From: Cryobacterium glaciale
Lineage (GTDB): Bacteria; Actinomycetota; Actinomycetes; Actinomycetales; Microbacteriaceae
DNA: 64,000 nt
Direction of reading: 5' to 3'
NCBI RefSeq assembly: GCF_004402535.1
Contig: NZ_SOEY01000026.1
Coordinates: 27,476 to 91,475, forward strand
Shown here one piece after another: positions 18,177 through 26,594 of the stretch. Numbering within the stretch: position 1 is the stretch's first letter; every line of letters begins with the position of its first letter. The notes below the pieces were generated by a model. It was not told where the DNA came from. It did not search any database and saw nothing but the letters and a program-made list of their open reading frames with translations. The position numbers and the translations under genes were made by a program.

Positions 18177-19328
18177 TTAACGTGCAGCAGCCAGCGAGGC
18201 CAGCCACGCCGAGAGGCCTGCCCGCCAGCGCTCGCAATCCGAGTTCCAGCTCATCGTGTGATCTGCGTCGAATGCCTCCAAGTCGACGATGTCGGGACGT
18301 AGCTCCCTGAGGCGAGTCGAGGACTCGAAGGGTGAAGACGTGTCGAGCGTGCCGTGAAGGATGAGCGTCGGCACAGTCAACTCGTCGACTCGCGCGATCC
18401 AGTCGAAGCGGCGGAGAACGACGGGGTTGATGAGACCGGTCATTCGAGCCAAAGGCCGGAAGTTGAGCCACGGCATGGCGAGCACGCCGGTCTGTGCAGG
18501 CAGGCCCGACCTCGCGCAGTTCGCCTTGATTGTCGAGACCCAGTCGAGCACGGGCGACTCGAGCACGACGCCGGCGACGATGCCGCGAAGCTTGGGATCG
18601 GCGGCGAGCTGAAGCGCAATGGCACCACCCATTGACCACCCGAACAGGATGACGCTGCGTGCGCCGTTTTCGCGGGCGAAACGCACGGCCGCACGCACGT
18701 CATCGACCTCCGCGGCGCCGAGATCGGACCTACCTGTCCCCACGCTGGGGCCTTCACCGTCGTTTCGATATGTCACGACGAGCGACGTCAACCCAGCTTC
18801 CGAGGCGACCTGCACACCACGCAACGTTCCGGCACGCGTGCTTCCGAGCCCGTGAATATGAATGGCCCAGGTGGGCGACGGAGCGTCTCGGGACGTGACG
18901 AGCCATGCGGGCGCGGGGCCCACATCCGTTTGTATTTCGACATCCGTGGACTGCAGGCCGGCATCTGCTGGAGTCTGAAAGTAGATGCCACTCCAGGATG
19001 CTCGTTGGCCGGCGGCCACGCCAGGCCACAACTCCCCCACGACCTCGCGACCGACGAGTTGCGGCCCGCGATCTTCGACTTCCGGGGAAAGCCGAACCCA
19101 GCCGCCGTTCTCGACTATGAGGCAGTAGTCGCCGGGCGTGGCGGTGCGCTGCGAACGATCAAGGACGACGATGGGTCGCTCCCGCGTGTGATCCACCCCT
19201 CTAATTGTCAGGTCGTATTTTCGCCCGCTTGCCGGGGCGGTCAGGCGCCTTGCGATCACGAGACCGAGCCCTCCGAGCGCCAGACCCGTGGCGGCAACCG
19301 CCCCAGTGAACGCCCAACCAACTCTCAT
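18177..19328 (-). CDS. Membrane-anchored alpha/beta hydrolase
   Basis: The 383-aa protein has an N-terminal membrane segment (about 7-27) and then an alpha/beta-hydrolase domain. The nucleophile elbow is GWSMGG (S232), the probable acid is HGTLD (D329) and the base is DADHTMSW (H357); an oxyanion HIHGLGSTR lies near 157. The substrate is unknown; peptidase-like or esterase-like activity at the membrane face is likely. Its ATG overlaps the stop of the membrane-protein gene (ATGA), making it the fourth gene of the XRE-ImmA-membrane-hydrolase operon. The downstream BREX HTH gene is about 210 nt away. Confidence 0.85.
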   Translation of the reverse strand: MRVGWAFTGAVAATGLALGGLGLVIARRLTAPASGRKYDLTIRGVDHTRERPIVVLDRSQRTATPGDYCLIVENGGWVRLSPEVEDRGPQLVGREVVGELWPGVAAGQRASWSGIYFQTPADAGLQSTDVEIQTDVGPAPAWLVTSRDAPSPTWAIHIHGLGSTRAGTLRGVQVASEAGLTSLVVTYRNDGEGPSVGTGRSDLGAAEVDDVRAAVRFARENGARSVILFGWSMGGAIALQLAADPKLRGIVAGVVLESPVLDWVSTIKANCARSGLPAQTGVLAMPWLNFRPLARMTGLINPVVLRRFDWIARVDELTVPTLILHGTLDTSSPFESSTRLRELRPDIVDLEAFDADHTMSWNSDCERWRAGLSAWLASLAAAR

Positions 19329-20335
19329 CGCTGCTGCCCGGTAGTCGCCTGAGACACGACCGGCACCGAGCCGGTCGGCCCGGCTCCGAGCAGGTGGCGT
19401 TCGGCGCGCTCGACGAGCGCCTTGTCATAGTCGCTCACCTCGAATGACACCCGCGTATCGATCATCGCATCACGGATCTCAACGACCTGGCGATGGAGCA
19501 GAGTCTCGGGCCCGCCGGCATCGAACGCAACATGCTCGTCCTGGCTGATTCCCGGCCGTACAGTTGTCGCTTTGGCCCAGATCGGTTCGAGTTCGCCGAC
19601 CAGCCTCCGGGTCGTCCGTTCGCGAGATCTGGCCTGGAAGGTGCGGGCTGCGGGCTGACTGGCGAACCCGAGGCAGAGGAGGAGGAAGGTCAGGATGTGA
19701 AGCGGTTCATACGCGACGGCCACTGCTGCCATCAGGTAGAGATCCCCGACCACGTGGGCGAGATCCATAAAGATGACGACGACGCTCAGCGCGATGCCGA
19801 AGCTGCTTCCGAGAATCAGAGACACCGGCGGTAGCCGCTGGGCACCCTCGCTGCTTCGGAGCTGCCGTGCAGCGAGCGCGGCCATCGCGGCGAGGACGAT
19901 CCCGTAGTAGATGAATTGGATCATCGAGTAGGCGGCGGCAGCGGGTTGTTCGCCAAGCTCAAGCATGAAGCTGGTGGTGGTACCGCCACGATTGATGAGC
20001 AGGAACGTGCCGACCGCACCAATGAGCGCGGCAACGAGTGTGAACCGGCCGAGGGCGAGCCGGACGGCCCACGTGTGATGCTCGGATGCCCTCATCACTC
20101 CACGACCCAGGAAGAAGACGCCGACCATCAACGTAGCGTCCGCCACGAGGGTTACCAAGTTGGACCCGCCGGCGAGCGGGTCGAGCGCCCAATAGGCCTG
20201 ATCGGTATTCAGCGTCATCGCGATCGCGATCGTCAGCGCGGCGTAGCTGATGTTGCGCTCTGCGCGACCCCGCCGAAGGATAAGCAAGCTCGCGACGAGC
20301 AGCCACATGAGGGCGGAGACCAGGACGGCAATCAT
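19325..20335 (-). CDS. MAB_1171c-like multi-pass membrane protein (putative transporter)
   Basis: The 336-aa protein has about seven hydrophobic segments within residues 1-235. A soluble C-terminal region follows with ETLLHRQVVEIRDAMIDTR, which matches the DUF6545-type tail of MAB_1171c family proteins as I remember it. The function of the family is unproven; the label transporter is only a family name. It overlaps the ImmA stop by 4 nt (ATGA), and the hydrolase overlaps its own end in the same way. The three are thus translationally coupled, which suggests a sensor-effector unit at the membrane (inference). Confidence 0.8.
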   Translation of the reverse strand: MIAVLVSALMWLLVASLLILRRGRAERNISYAALTIAIAMTLNTDQAYWALDPLAGGSNLVTLVADATLMVGVFFLGRGVMRASEHHTWAVRLALGRFTLVAALIGAVGTFLLINRGGTTTSFMLELGEQPAAAAYSMIQFIYYGIVLAAMAALAARQLRSSEGAQRLPPVSLILGSSFGIALSVVVIFMDLAHVVGDLYLMAAVAVAYEPLHILTFLLLCLGFASQPAARTFQARSRERTTRRLVGELEPIWAKATTVRPGISQDEHVAFDAGGPETLLHRQVVEIRDAMIDTRVSFEVSDYDKALVERAERHLLGAGPTGSVPVVSQATTGQQR

Positions 20336-20793
20336 CCGAAGATCTCCAGGTACCGGGAGGAATGCAGTGTCGATCCCCTAATTGCCGCGGCAAGGTGGTC
20401 AGCGAGGGTCTCAGCTTGGACTTCTTTGTCGGTGTTGAGATCTTGGCGCTTGAGCAGTCGGCGCAGGGTCTGCGGCGGGATGTCCGGCAGCAGATAGTCG
20501 CGCGTGTCATGATCGTCGTCGACATCGTGACCCAGGATCAAGTGCGCCAATTCGTGCAGCACGAACTGCTGCCGATGCAGCGCCGAATCACTGTGCGCAT
20601 GAAGAATCAAATCTTCGCCATCCCTCATGAGCGAAACGGCGCATAGGCCGTCGTGAACGCCCAGTTCCGCGAGTTCGACGATGCGCAGGCCACGCTGCCG
20701 ACTGCGCTGCACCGCGCGGACCAGTTCGTCGAAGGTGAATGTGTCTCTTAGGGCGAGTTCGGCCAGCGCCGGCACGCTCACTTCGTTGTTCAC
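20332..20793 (-). CDS. ImmA/IrrE-family metallopeptidase
   Basis: The 153-aa protein has the zinc protease motif HELAHLILGH (H80, E81, H84) and a downstream acidic ligand region EVQAETLADHLAAA. ImmA/IrrE proteases cleave or inactivate a cognate XRE-type repressor when triggered. I place the start at GTG 20793 (NNEVSVPALAEL follows); GGAGGG lies 13 nt upstream, a long spacing, so the start is only moderately sure. A longer frame starting at 20883 would overlap the XRE gene by 56 nt. The partner is most likely the XRE-like protein encoded immediately upstream. Confidence 0.88.
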   Translation of the reverse strand: MNNEVSVPALAELALRDTFTFDELVRAVQRSRQRGLRIVELAELGVHDGLCAVSLMRDGEDLILHAHSDSALHRQQFVLHELAHLILGHDVDDDHDTRDYLLPDIPPQTLRRLLKRQDLNTDKEVQAETLADHLAAAIRGSTLHSSRYLEIFG

Positions 20794-20827
20794 TGCCTTG
20801 TCACTTCCCTCCGGACCTGTGTATGGC

Positions 20828-21295
20828 TCAATCTGCCTTGGCGCGCTCGCTTGCTTCTGCCAAGTCTTGCGAGATCTCCGCATCTAAGAATTTGCTGATC
20901 GCCTGAAGCGCGTTCGGGGAAATGTCGCCAAGGGTACGGGCCGCATACGTTTTGACGCGCGCGGAGCGCATTGCCCGCACGAGATCGAGTTGAGCGCTCA
21001 CCTTGGCAGGGATCTCGGCGCCGTCCGAGCCGGCGAGGAACGCCGGATCAACGTCGAAGAACGCCGCCAGCCCTTCGAAGAGAGAGCGGTCTCGCACGTA
21101 TCGGTGGCCGTTCACCACGTAGGTCCACCTCGACCGCGAGAGGTTCGTTCCGCGCTCTTCGAGGAACGCGGCAATCTGCGTAAACGTGGGCTCGGTGCCC
21201 GTCTCGGCTTCAGCGACGTCGAGCAGCAGCCGGAGGCGCTTTGCGAGATCATCCGCGGCTGTCGTGCTGTCGTCTTCGATCATGTGCGGAACCAT
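20828..21295 (-). CDS. XRE-like transcriptional regulator
   Basis: The 155-aa protein has an XRE-type DNA-binding region: FTQIAAFLEERGTNLSRSRWTYVVNGHRYVRDRSLFEGLAAFFDVDPAFLAG, in which the turn and the FxVDPxFL ending are typical. The C-terminal part is helical (LDLVRAMRSARVKTYAARTL). The start is uncertain: ATG 21295 (MVPHMIEDD), ATG 21283, or a longer frame from 21364 that would run through an operator-like site; I prefer 21295. It opens the operon containing ImmA protease, membrane protein and hydrolase, and sits next to three copies of an inverted repeat it probably binds. Confidence 0.82.
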   Translation of the reverse strand: MVPHMIEDDSTTAADDLAKRLRLLLDVAEAETGTEPTFTQIAAFLEERGTNLSRSRWTYVVNGHRYVRDRSLFEGLAAFFDVDPAFLAGSDGAEIPAKVSAQLDLVRAMRSARVKTYAARTLGDISPNALQAISKFLDAEISQDLAEASERAKAD

Positions 21296-21350
21296 GGCTC
21301 CTCTGGCGATGAACGGATGCTCGGGTCGTTGAGAGTGCCCAATATACCCG

Positions 21351-21432
21351 TTGAGCATGATCAACGCAAGGGTTGCGCATGCTCAAATCTGGTGGTAAAC
21401 CATTCCCTGAATCGAAAATTGAGCATGCTCAA
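21351..21432. promoter_or_regulatory. Three copies of a 14-bp palindromic operator-like site
   Basis: TTGAGCATGCTCAA is a perfect palindrome at 21419-21432. Two one-mismatch copies lie at 21351-21364 (ttgagcatgatcaa) and 21373-21386 (ttgcgcatgctcaa). Centre spacings are 22 and 46 bp, close to two and four to five helical turns, so the sites would face nearly the same side. They fill the divergent gap between the XRE-like regulator gene and the ArdC-like gene. They are therefore likely to control one or both directions; binding by the XRE-like protein is inference. Confidence 0.75.
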
Positions 21433-21524
21433 ACACGATGCCCCTCGCTGAACGCACTGGCACGGCGAGGTGCACCTCTCTGTCATCCACGTGGGCGTGG
21501 CATCCACTCGGGAAGGTGGTCATT

Positions 21525-22580
21525 GTGTCTTTGGAATCGCACTCGCAACAGGAGCGAGAGCAGAAGCTCACCGACCTTCACGAACGTCTGGTCGCCTCCG
21601 TCGAGGCCCTAGTCACCGGCAACGAGTGGAAACAGGCGCTCGTGTTCGCCGCCCGATTCCGCACACGCTCGTTCAACAACACTCTCCTGATCTGGGCGCA
21701 GCATTCCGCAGCGCACGAACGCGGACTCGTGTCGGCGGAGCTCCCCGGCTACGTCGCCGGCTTCCGACAGTGGAATGCGCTCGGGCGTCACGTGGTCGCC
21801 GGCCAGAAGGGCTACATGATCCTCGCGCCCGTCACCGCGCGCTTTGCATCTTCCTCCCCCGCCGACGTGCGTTCATGGCGGAGGCTCAAGCAAAACGAGC
21901 GACCTCGAGCCGGTGAGCTCGTGCGCCAGCAGATGGTCGGCACCCGACCGGCATGCGTCTGGGACGTCTCGCAGACCGCGGGTGCGCCGATCCATGAACG
22001 TCCCGCGCCGAGACTCCTCAGCGGCGAGGCGCCCAACGGTCTCTGGGATGGCCTCTCCGCGTTGGTCCGGGACGCCGGGTTCACCCTGCTGTGGTCAGCG
22101 GATGCCGCGTCGCTCGGCGGAGCGAACGGGCGCACCGAGTTTCACGGCCGAACGGTCTCGGTGCGCGCCGACATGGATGCCGCCGCTCAGGTGAAGACAC
22201 TCGCCCACGAGCTGGCTCACATCCGGATGCACCAGCCCGACGCCGATGCGCAAGCTCACCGCGGAATCGGTGAGGTCGAAGCCGAGTCGGTCGCCCTGAT
22301 GATCGGCGCGGTCCACGGCATGGATACGAGCGACTACACGATCCCGTACGTGTCCGCGTGGGCGAGTTCGGTGCCAGGCAAGACTGCTACCGAGGTCGCC
22401 CAAGAGACGGGCGAGCGCGTGCGTCGCGTGGCCGTGGCGATCCTCGACCAGCTCCAGACCGATCAGATCGGTGCCGGCGATCCCCTGGTGTTTGATCGTG
22501 AGAAGCCCACGCAGAATCTCGCCGTCGCGAGGGCCTCCAGCGAGCCCTCGGGTGTGCGGCTCGGCGCCCGGAGTCTCTGA
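21525..22580 (+). CDS. ArdC-like antirestriction protein with metallopeptidase domain
   Basis: The 351-aa protein starts with an ArdC-like N-terminal domain (SFNNTLLIWAQ, then FRQWNALGRHVVAGQKGYMILAP) and has a C-terminal zinc peptidase domain with HELAHIRMH (H228, E229, H232) and an acidic IGEVEAESVAL. ArdC proteins protect incoming conjugative DNA from restriction and can bind ssDNA. I chose the GTG at 21525 because GGAAGGTGG precedes it by 5 nt; an upstream ATG at 21438 has no site and adds unrelated residues. It is the first plus-strand gene of the transfer region, as expected for an early-entry gene, and its stop overlaps the primase start (TGATG). Confidence 0.85.
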   Translation: MSLESHSQQEREQKLTDLHERLVASVEALVTGNEWKQALVFAARFRTRSFNNTLLIWAQHSAAHERGLVSAELPGYVAGFRQWNALGRHVVAGQKGYMILAPVTARFASSSPADVRSWRRLKQNERPRAGELVRQQMVGTRPACVWDVSQTAGAPIHERPAPRLLSGEAPNGLWDGLSALVRDAGFTLLWSADAASLGGANGRTEFHGRTVSVRADMDAAAQVKTLAHELAHIRMHQPDADAQAHRGIGEVEAESVALMIGAVHGMDTSDYTIPYVSAWASSVPGKTATEVAQETGERVRRVAVAILDQLQTDQIGAGDPLVFDREKPTQNLAVARASSEPSGVRLGARSL

Positions 22581-23479
22581 TGGATATCGCCGAGGTGCTC
22601 ATGAGCACGAACCGACTCACCACACGGGACACCGCGCTCGTGTTCGCCCGGGCGGGCATCCCAATCTTCCCCTGTGTACGCGACGGTAAGCGCCCTCTCA
22701 CTCCGGCGGGATTCAACGACGCGAGCTGCGACATCGATCAGGTGGGTGCCTGGTGGGCTCGCTGGCCCGGCGCGAACATCGGGATGCCCACCGGCAGCGT
22801 ATCGGGTGTCGACGTCGTCGATATTGACGTGGCACACACCATTTCGGGCTTCGACGCTTTCGCGCGTGCCAGCGCCGCCGGGCTCGTGGACGGAGATCTG
22901 GCCCGGGTGCGCACTCCATCCGGAGGCATGCACATCTACTTCCCCGCATCCGCTGCCCACCCGCAGCGCTGCTGGCAGTCTGCGGCCGCGCACATCGATT
23001 TTCGTGGCAACGGCGGGTATGTGGTCGTGCCGCCCTCGACCCTACTTCTGGAGAACGGCCGAGTCGGCTACCGCCTCGTGACACTGTCCGCCTCAGGCTC
23101 CAAGCCAGTGGATGCCGCGGCACTGCGCAATCTCGTCGACCCACACGCGCCCCAAGCAAAATCACGCCCGGAGACAGCAGGCGTGCCCGAGCCGACCCGG
23201 CTCGCGCAGTGGGTGGGCAGACTGCAGGAAGGCGAGCGGAACAGCGGATTGTTCTGGGCCGCCTGCCGCCTCACCGAGGCCGGCTTCACACCCGCCGCTG
23301 TCGAAGCAGCACTCGCCCCGGCTGCCCAGAGTGCCGGCCTCCCGGAGACGGAGATCACCGCCACGATCAGGTCCGCCAACCGACGGGCTGCCGAAGGCCC
23401 GCACGGTCGGCCAGAAAGCCAATGGCGCGACCGAACATCCCCAGGGAGCAGACAAGGCGACGGACCATGCCTGGCGTGA
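22580..23479 (+). CDS. Bifunctional primase-polymerase (Prim-Pol domain)
   Basis: The 299-aa protein of the prim-pol superfamily has catalytic acids in GVDVVDIDV, the SGGMH-type motif in TPSGGMHIYF, and DFRGNGGYVVVPPS. The C-terminal third (EGERNSGLFWAACRLTEAG, then ATIRSANRRA) resembles the helical PriCT-like tail. It would prime complementary-strand synthesis after plasmid entry. The ATG shares one base with the stop of the ArdC-like gene, so translation is probably coupled. An internal ATG (MSTNRLTTRD) nine codons in is an alternative start. Confidence 0.9.
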   Translation: MDIAEVLMSTNRLTTRDTALVFARAGIPIFPCVRDGKRPLTPAGFNDASCDIDQVGAWWARWPGANIGMPTGSVSGVDVVDIDVAHTISGFDAFARASAAGLVDGDLARVRTPSGGMHIYFPASAAHPQRCWQSAAAHIDFRGNGGYVVVPPSTLLLENGRVGYRLVTLSASGSKPVDAAALRNLVDPHAPQAKSRPETAGVPEPTRLAQWVGRLQEGERNSGLFWAACRLTEAGFTPAAVEAALAPAAQSAGLPETEITATIRSANRRAAEGPHGRPESQWRDRTSPGSRQGDGPCLA

Positions 23480-23559
23480 CGGAGCATCCGTCGAACCCGC
23501 GTAGGGAAGCGTCAACACTCCTGCTGTACAGAACAACGATGTGAGGGAGAGCACAAGCC

Positions 23560-23934
23560 ATGGACGAAGACGACTTCGAGGCGTCACACCGCGCACCGAG
23601 CCTCGCCATCGACGGAGAGGCCTCGCCTCACGTCGCGTTGACTCACGGCGGCATCGCCGATCCACGGCGCACCCGCGCAACGACGCCCGAGAACCGCGCC
23701 GCCCGCCCCGGCCTCGAATGGGTTCGACCCTCGGATTTACTCAGCACCGGCGGCGCCCGTGTAGCCGGTCGCGGGATTGATTTCCAGGCCGAGCTCGCTC
23801 GGCGACTGCGGCGGGCACCCTCCACCGTCCGTCGGGCGATGCGCGAACGAGCCGACCGGCTCCCTCCCCTCTCCGAGTTCGGACAGTCGGGCGAGCGTCC
23901 ACCAATGTCCCGGCACGGTCTCGGGCGGCGCTGA
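23560..23934 (+). CDS. Conserved-type hypothetical protein of the transfer region
   Basis: The 124-aa basic protein is of no family I recognise. The N-terminal 50 residues look disordered. The middle LEWVRPSDLLSTGGARVAGRGIDFQAEL then ARRLRRAPSTVRRAMRERA is arginine-rich and probably helical, so nucleic-acid binding is possible. GGGAGAG lies 9 nt before the ATG. It sits between primase and the next transfer-region gene on the same strand, an order I have seen in Micrococcales elements. Confidence 0.6.
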   Translation: MDEDDFEASHRAPSLAIDGEASPHVALTHGGIADPRRTRATTPENRAARPGLEWVRPSDLLSTGGARVAGRGIDFQAELARRLRRAPSTVRRAMRERADRLPPLSEFGQSGERPPMSRHGLGRR

Positions 23935-23990
23935 CCATGAGCATCCTGTTGAGGACGGCAACACACACCAATTTGACAGGAGGTACCGGA

Positions 23991-24821
23991 ATGGACTGGC
24001 AGACGCAGCGGGACAAAGAATCGAAGTCATTTCGCGAGTCAGAAGGCCTCCGAATCTTGCTCGCCCGACTTCAAGCGAATGGCGGCGTCACGTGGCGGAC
24101 GGACCCCGAAGCATCCGAACTCATGCGGTTCGCCGCCCGGCGCTACGCCGGGTTGGCACGAAAGCACGGTCTGGATCCCTGGGAGGCCGCCGCGGCTGCA
24201 TACGACGCAATGCGTGCATCGTCGACACTCCGCGCCGACGACCCCTGGGCAATGGTCACCCGAGCAGTGCAGGTGACCTGCATCGCGGAGGAACGCGCCC
24301 AAGGCCTCCTGTGCTCCGTGCACCAGGCGCGCCGGCCCAAGGTCTCGGCCTTCCACGACGCCGAACGCTTCAGCGATCGCGAGCACGCCCTCACGGACTA
24401 CCACCCCGCGTTCAGAACCAGTCCGGCCGACGCGCAGCCCGACGAACCACCACGGGTCGAGGTCGCGGCAGCGGTCGAAGACGCCATCATGATGTTCACC
24501 CTGCTCGATTGGCCAGCCGACCGCGCCCGAAACGGCGTCGAGTACGTCTGCGGCCGACTCGCAGACGCACCATCGCGTGCCTCCGCGTACGAGTCTCTGC
24601 GCCGCGACTACCCCGCCCGTGCGCTCCTCGACGTTCCGCAGCGAGCGTGGATGGCAATGCTCCGAGCACTCCTGGGCAGCGGCAACCCCCTGCAGGCGCA
24701 CACCAAAGCCGGCCACGGCATCCTGCTTCGTTTGCTCCTCGGCGAACCACTTCGCGCCTTGTTCCACGACGACGACCTGGTCGCCGACATCGTCAACAAC
24801 GCTCCCGGGGCGCGGGTATGA
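23991..24821 (+). CDS. Hypothetical protein of the transfer region
   Basis: The 276-aa soluble, helical, Ala/Arg-rich protein has no motif I can name. A strong AGGAGGT (23978-23984) sits 6 nt before ATG 23991; this fixes the start, although the frame is open from 23937. Segments such as RRYAGLARKHGLDPWEAAAAAYDAMR and LDVPQRAWMAMLRALLGSGNP look conserved and could be a helical DNA-binding or sigma-like fold, but I would not assign one. Its last codon overlaps the parB start (ATGA), so it is in the same transcript. Confidence 0.75.
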   Translation: MDWQTQRDKESKSFRESEGLRILLARLQANGGVTWRTDPEASELMRFAARRYAGLARKHGLDPWEAAAAAYDAMRASSTLRADDPWAMVTRAVQVTCIAEERAQGLLCSVHQARRPKVSAFHDAERFSDREHALTDYHPAFRTSPADAQPDEPPRVEVAAAVEDAIMMFTLLDWPADRARNGVEYVCGRLADAPSRASAYESLRRDYPARALLDVPQRAWMAMLRALLGSGNPLQAHTKAGHGILLRLLLGEPLRALFHDDDLVADIVNNAPGARV

Positions 24822-25900
24822 CCAGCACGCCGGGGCACATCGAACTCGAGCGGTCGATCGACTCCATCCGGATCGGATCGCGGCATCGCACCGACCTCGG
24901 CGACATCGACGCCCTCGCCGCCTCGATCGAGAAGCAGGGACTCCTGCAGCCGATCACCGTCACGCCCGACGGCACCCTCGTCTGCGGCGCCCGCCGCCTG
25001 GCCGCTCTCCGACAACTCGGAGTACGCAAACTCAACGTGTGGGTTCGCTCCGGCATCTCAGACGGACTGGCCCAACTGCTCGCGGAACAAGACGACAACG
25101 CCCTCCACAAGACCCTCAGCCCGACTGAAGCGGCCACCCTGTATCGCGAGGTGAAGATGCTCCTGGCGGAGGACGCACGTCGGCGTCAAATCGCGTCACG
25201 ATTCGGCGCGAAGCAGGGGAACCCCGTATCTGACGGTGCTGCCACCGTGGCAGCACCGGTGACCTCCCTTGATGGCTACGCCCGGGCACGGGCCGCGCTA
25301 CTCGTGACCGGGACACGCTCATACACGACGCTCGAACGCATCGGCTACCTGCAGCGCATCGTCGCCGATGAGAATCTCGACGAGGCACTCCGCCGCCTCG
25401 CGACCACTGAGCTCGACCTGATTAGCAACGGCGGCTCGGTCACCGCCGCGCACCGCCGCATGAAGACTCAGTTGGCTTTCGCCGAACTCGAGCAGCTGGC
25501 AGCGGATGCCGCGCAACCCGCGCTCATCCGCCACGCCGCGTCGGCAGGAACTTCACGCGTGCACGCCGCCGAGACCACCCAAACCGACATCGAGCTCGAA
25601 CAGCTGGCCCGAGAAGCGCTCTCCCGAGCCAAGACAGCGACGAAGGCCAAAAACGCCCGCCCAGCCACCTCCAACGATTCCAATCTGCCCGTGCGTTCGT
25701 TCGTGTTCCTCTGGAACGACCTCCACGACTGGTGGCTCCGCTACGACGACGCCGAGATCGTTTCCGAGCTCACCGAGGACCAATGGGAGCAGTTCGAAGC
25801 GACACTTGCCGGCACCATCGCGTTCGCCGAGCGGATGCGCTCCCTTCGTGACGACTCCCCTGCAGTTGCTCGGGTATCGACACGATCGCTTTCTCGATGA
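24818..25900 (+). CDS. ParB/RepB/Spo0J-type partition protein
   Basis: The 360-aa protein has an N-terminal ParB nuclease-like (CTPase) domain: RHRTDLGDIDALAASIEKQGLLQPITVTPDG and LVCGARRLAALRQLG. It continues into a helical DNA-binding middle (LAEQDDNALHKTLSPTEAATLYREV). ParB binds centromere-like sites and works with ParA in plasmid segregation; no ParA gene is in the window, so it could act as a regulator instead. The ATG overlaps the preceding stop by 4 nt. The frame is open far upstream, but that stretch is antisense-like and excluded. The C-terminal half is mostly unassigned. Confidence 0.88.
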   Translation: MTSTPGHIELERSIDSIRIGSRHRTDLGDIDALAASIEKQGLLQPITVTPDGTLVCGARRLAALRQLGVRKLNVWVRSGISDGLAQLLAEQDDNALHKTLSPTEAATLYREVKMLLAEDARRRQIASRFGAKQGNPVSDGAATVAAPVTSLDGYARARAALLVTGTRSYTTLERIGYLQRIVADENLDEALRRLATTELDLISNGGSVTAAHRRMKTQLAFAELEQLAADAAQPALIRHAASAGTSRVHAAETTQTDIELEQLAREALSRAKTATKAKNARPATSNDSNLPVRSFVFLWNDLHDWWLRYDDAEIVSELTEDQWEQFEATLAGTIAFAERMRSLRDDSPAVARVSTRSLSR

Positions 25901-25931
25901 GGCAGCCCGCCCTAACCCTGAGGAGATCACA

Positions 25932-26585
25932 ATGCATTTCGCCCACCGGCGCCGTCGGGTCATCGCAATCGTCAGCAGCGGCATCGCCCTGATCGTTCTC
26001 ATCGTGGTCGGCTTGTTCGGACTTCTCCGTGGGCCCGAAAAACCGAGCGAGGACGCACGGCCGGCACCCGCAGCATCCGCTTCACCGGTGCCCACGGCCC
26101 GCCCCGATCAGCCGCCGCCAATTCTTACGACGAAAGACCCCGAGAATTTCACACGCAGCGTCGCGGGTGCGCTCTTCAATTGGGACACGCGTGACCGCGT
26201 TGGCCTCTCCGACTGGGCGCAGGTGATCGTCGACGTCGCCGACACGGATGAAGCACCCGCCGTGGCCTCCGATGTTCGGGACTATCTCCCCGCCGCTCAG
26301 ATGTGGCAGCAACTCAGCACGTACGGCACTCGGCAATGGATCGAAATCGAGTCGGTAGCTGTGCCCGAGGCCTGGGCGACCGCGCTCGAACAGGCAGCGC
26401 CGGGGCAGATACCGCAGGGTGCCACGGCACTCACCGTAACGGGAACTCGTCATCGCACCGGCACCTGGAAGACGCAAGCACTGAACACGGAGCGACAGGT
26501 GGCGTTCACGGTTTTCGTCGTGTGCCCGGCCAAGGAGACGTGCACACTGCTCCGGCTGTCTCAGCCCGACCAACCTTTGGAGTAA
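25932..26585 (+). CDS. Single-pass membrane protein of the conjugation apparatus (VirB8/TcpC-like candidate)
   Basis: The 217-aa protein begins with a basic cytoplasmic stretch (MHFAHRRRR). One transmembrane helix (about 11-32) and a Pro/Ala linker follow, then an extracytoplasmic domain (about 60-217) without cysteine motifs except two near the C terminus (VVCPAKETC). This topology and position match VirB8/TcpC proteins, which bridge the membrane in the transfer channel; the assignment rests on context. GAGGAGAT lies about 6 nt before the ATG. The M23 hydrolase gene follows after 9 nt. Confidence 0.65.
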   Translation: MHFAHRRRRVIAIVSSGIALIVLIVVGLFGLLRGPEKPSEDARPAPAASASPVPTARPDQPPPILTTKDPENFTRSVAGALFNWDTRDRVGLSDWAQVIVDVADTDEAPAVASDVRDYLPAAQMWQQLSTYGTRQWIEIESVAVPEAWATALEQAAPGQIPQGATALTVTGTRHRTGTWKTQALNTERQVAFTVFVVCPAKETCTLLRLSQPDQPLE

Positions 26586-26594
26586 GGCCGAGCG

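Noticed and set aside
23777..24817. 347-codon N-terminal extension of the ParB frame
   Set aside because: The extension overlaps two other genes in a different frame, is Arg/Pro-rich junk, and ATG 24818 gives a normal ParB N terminus with an ATGA overlap.
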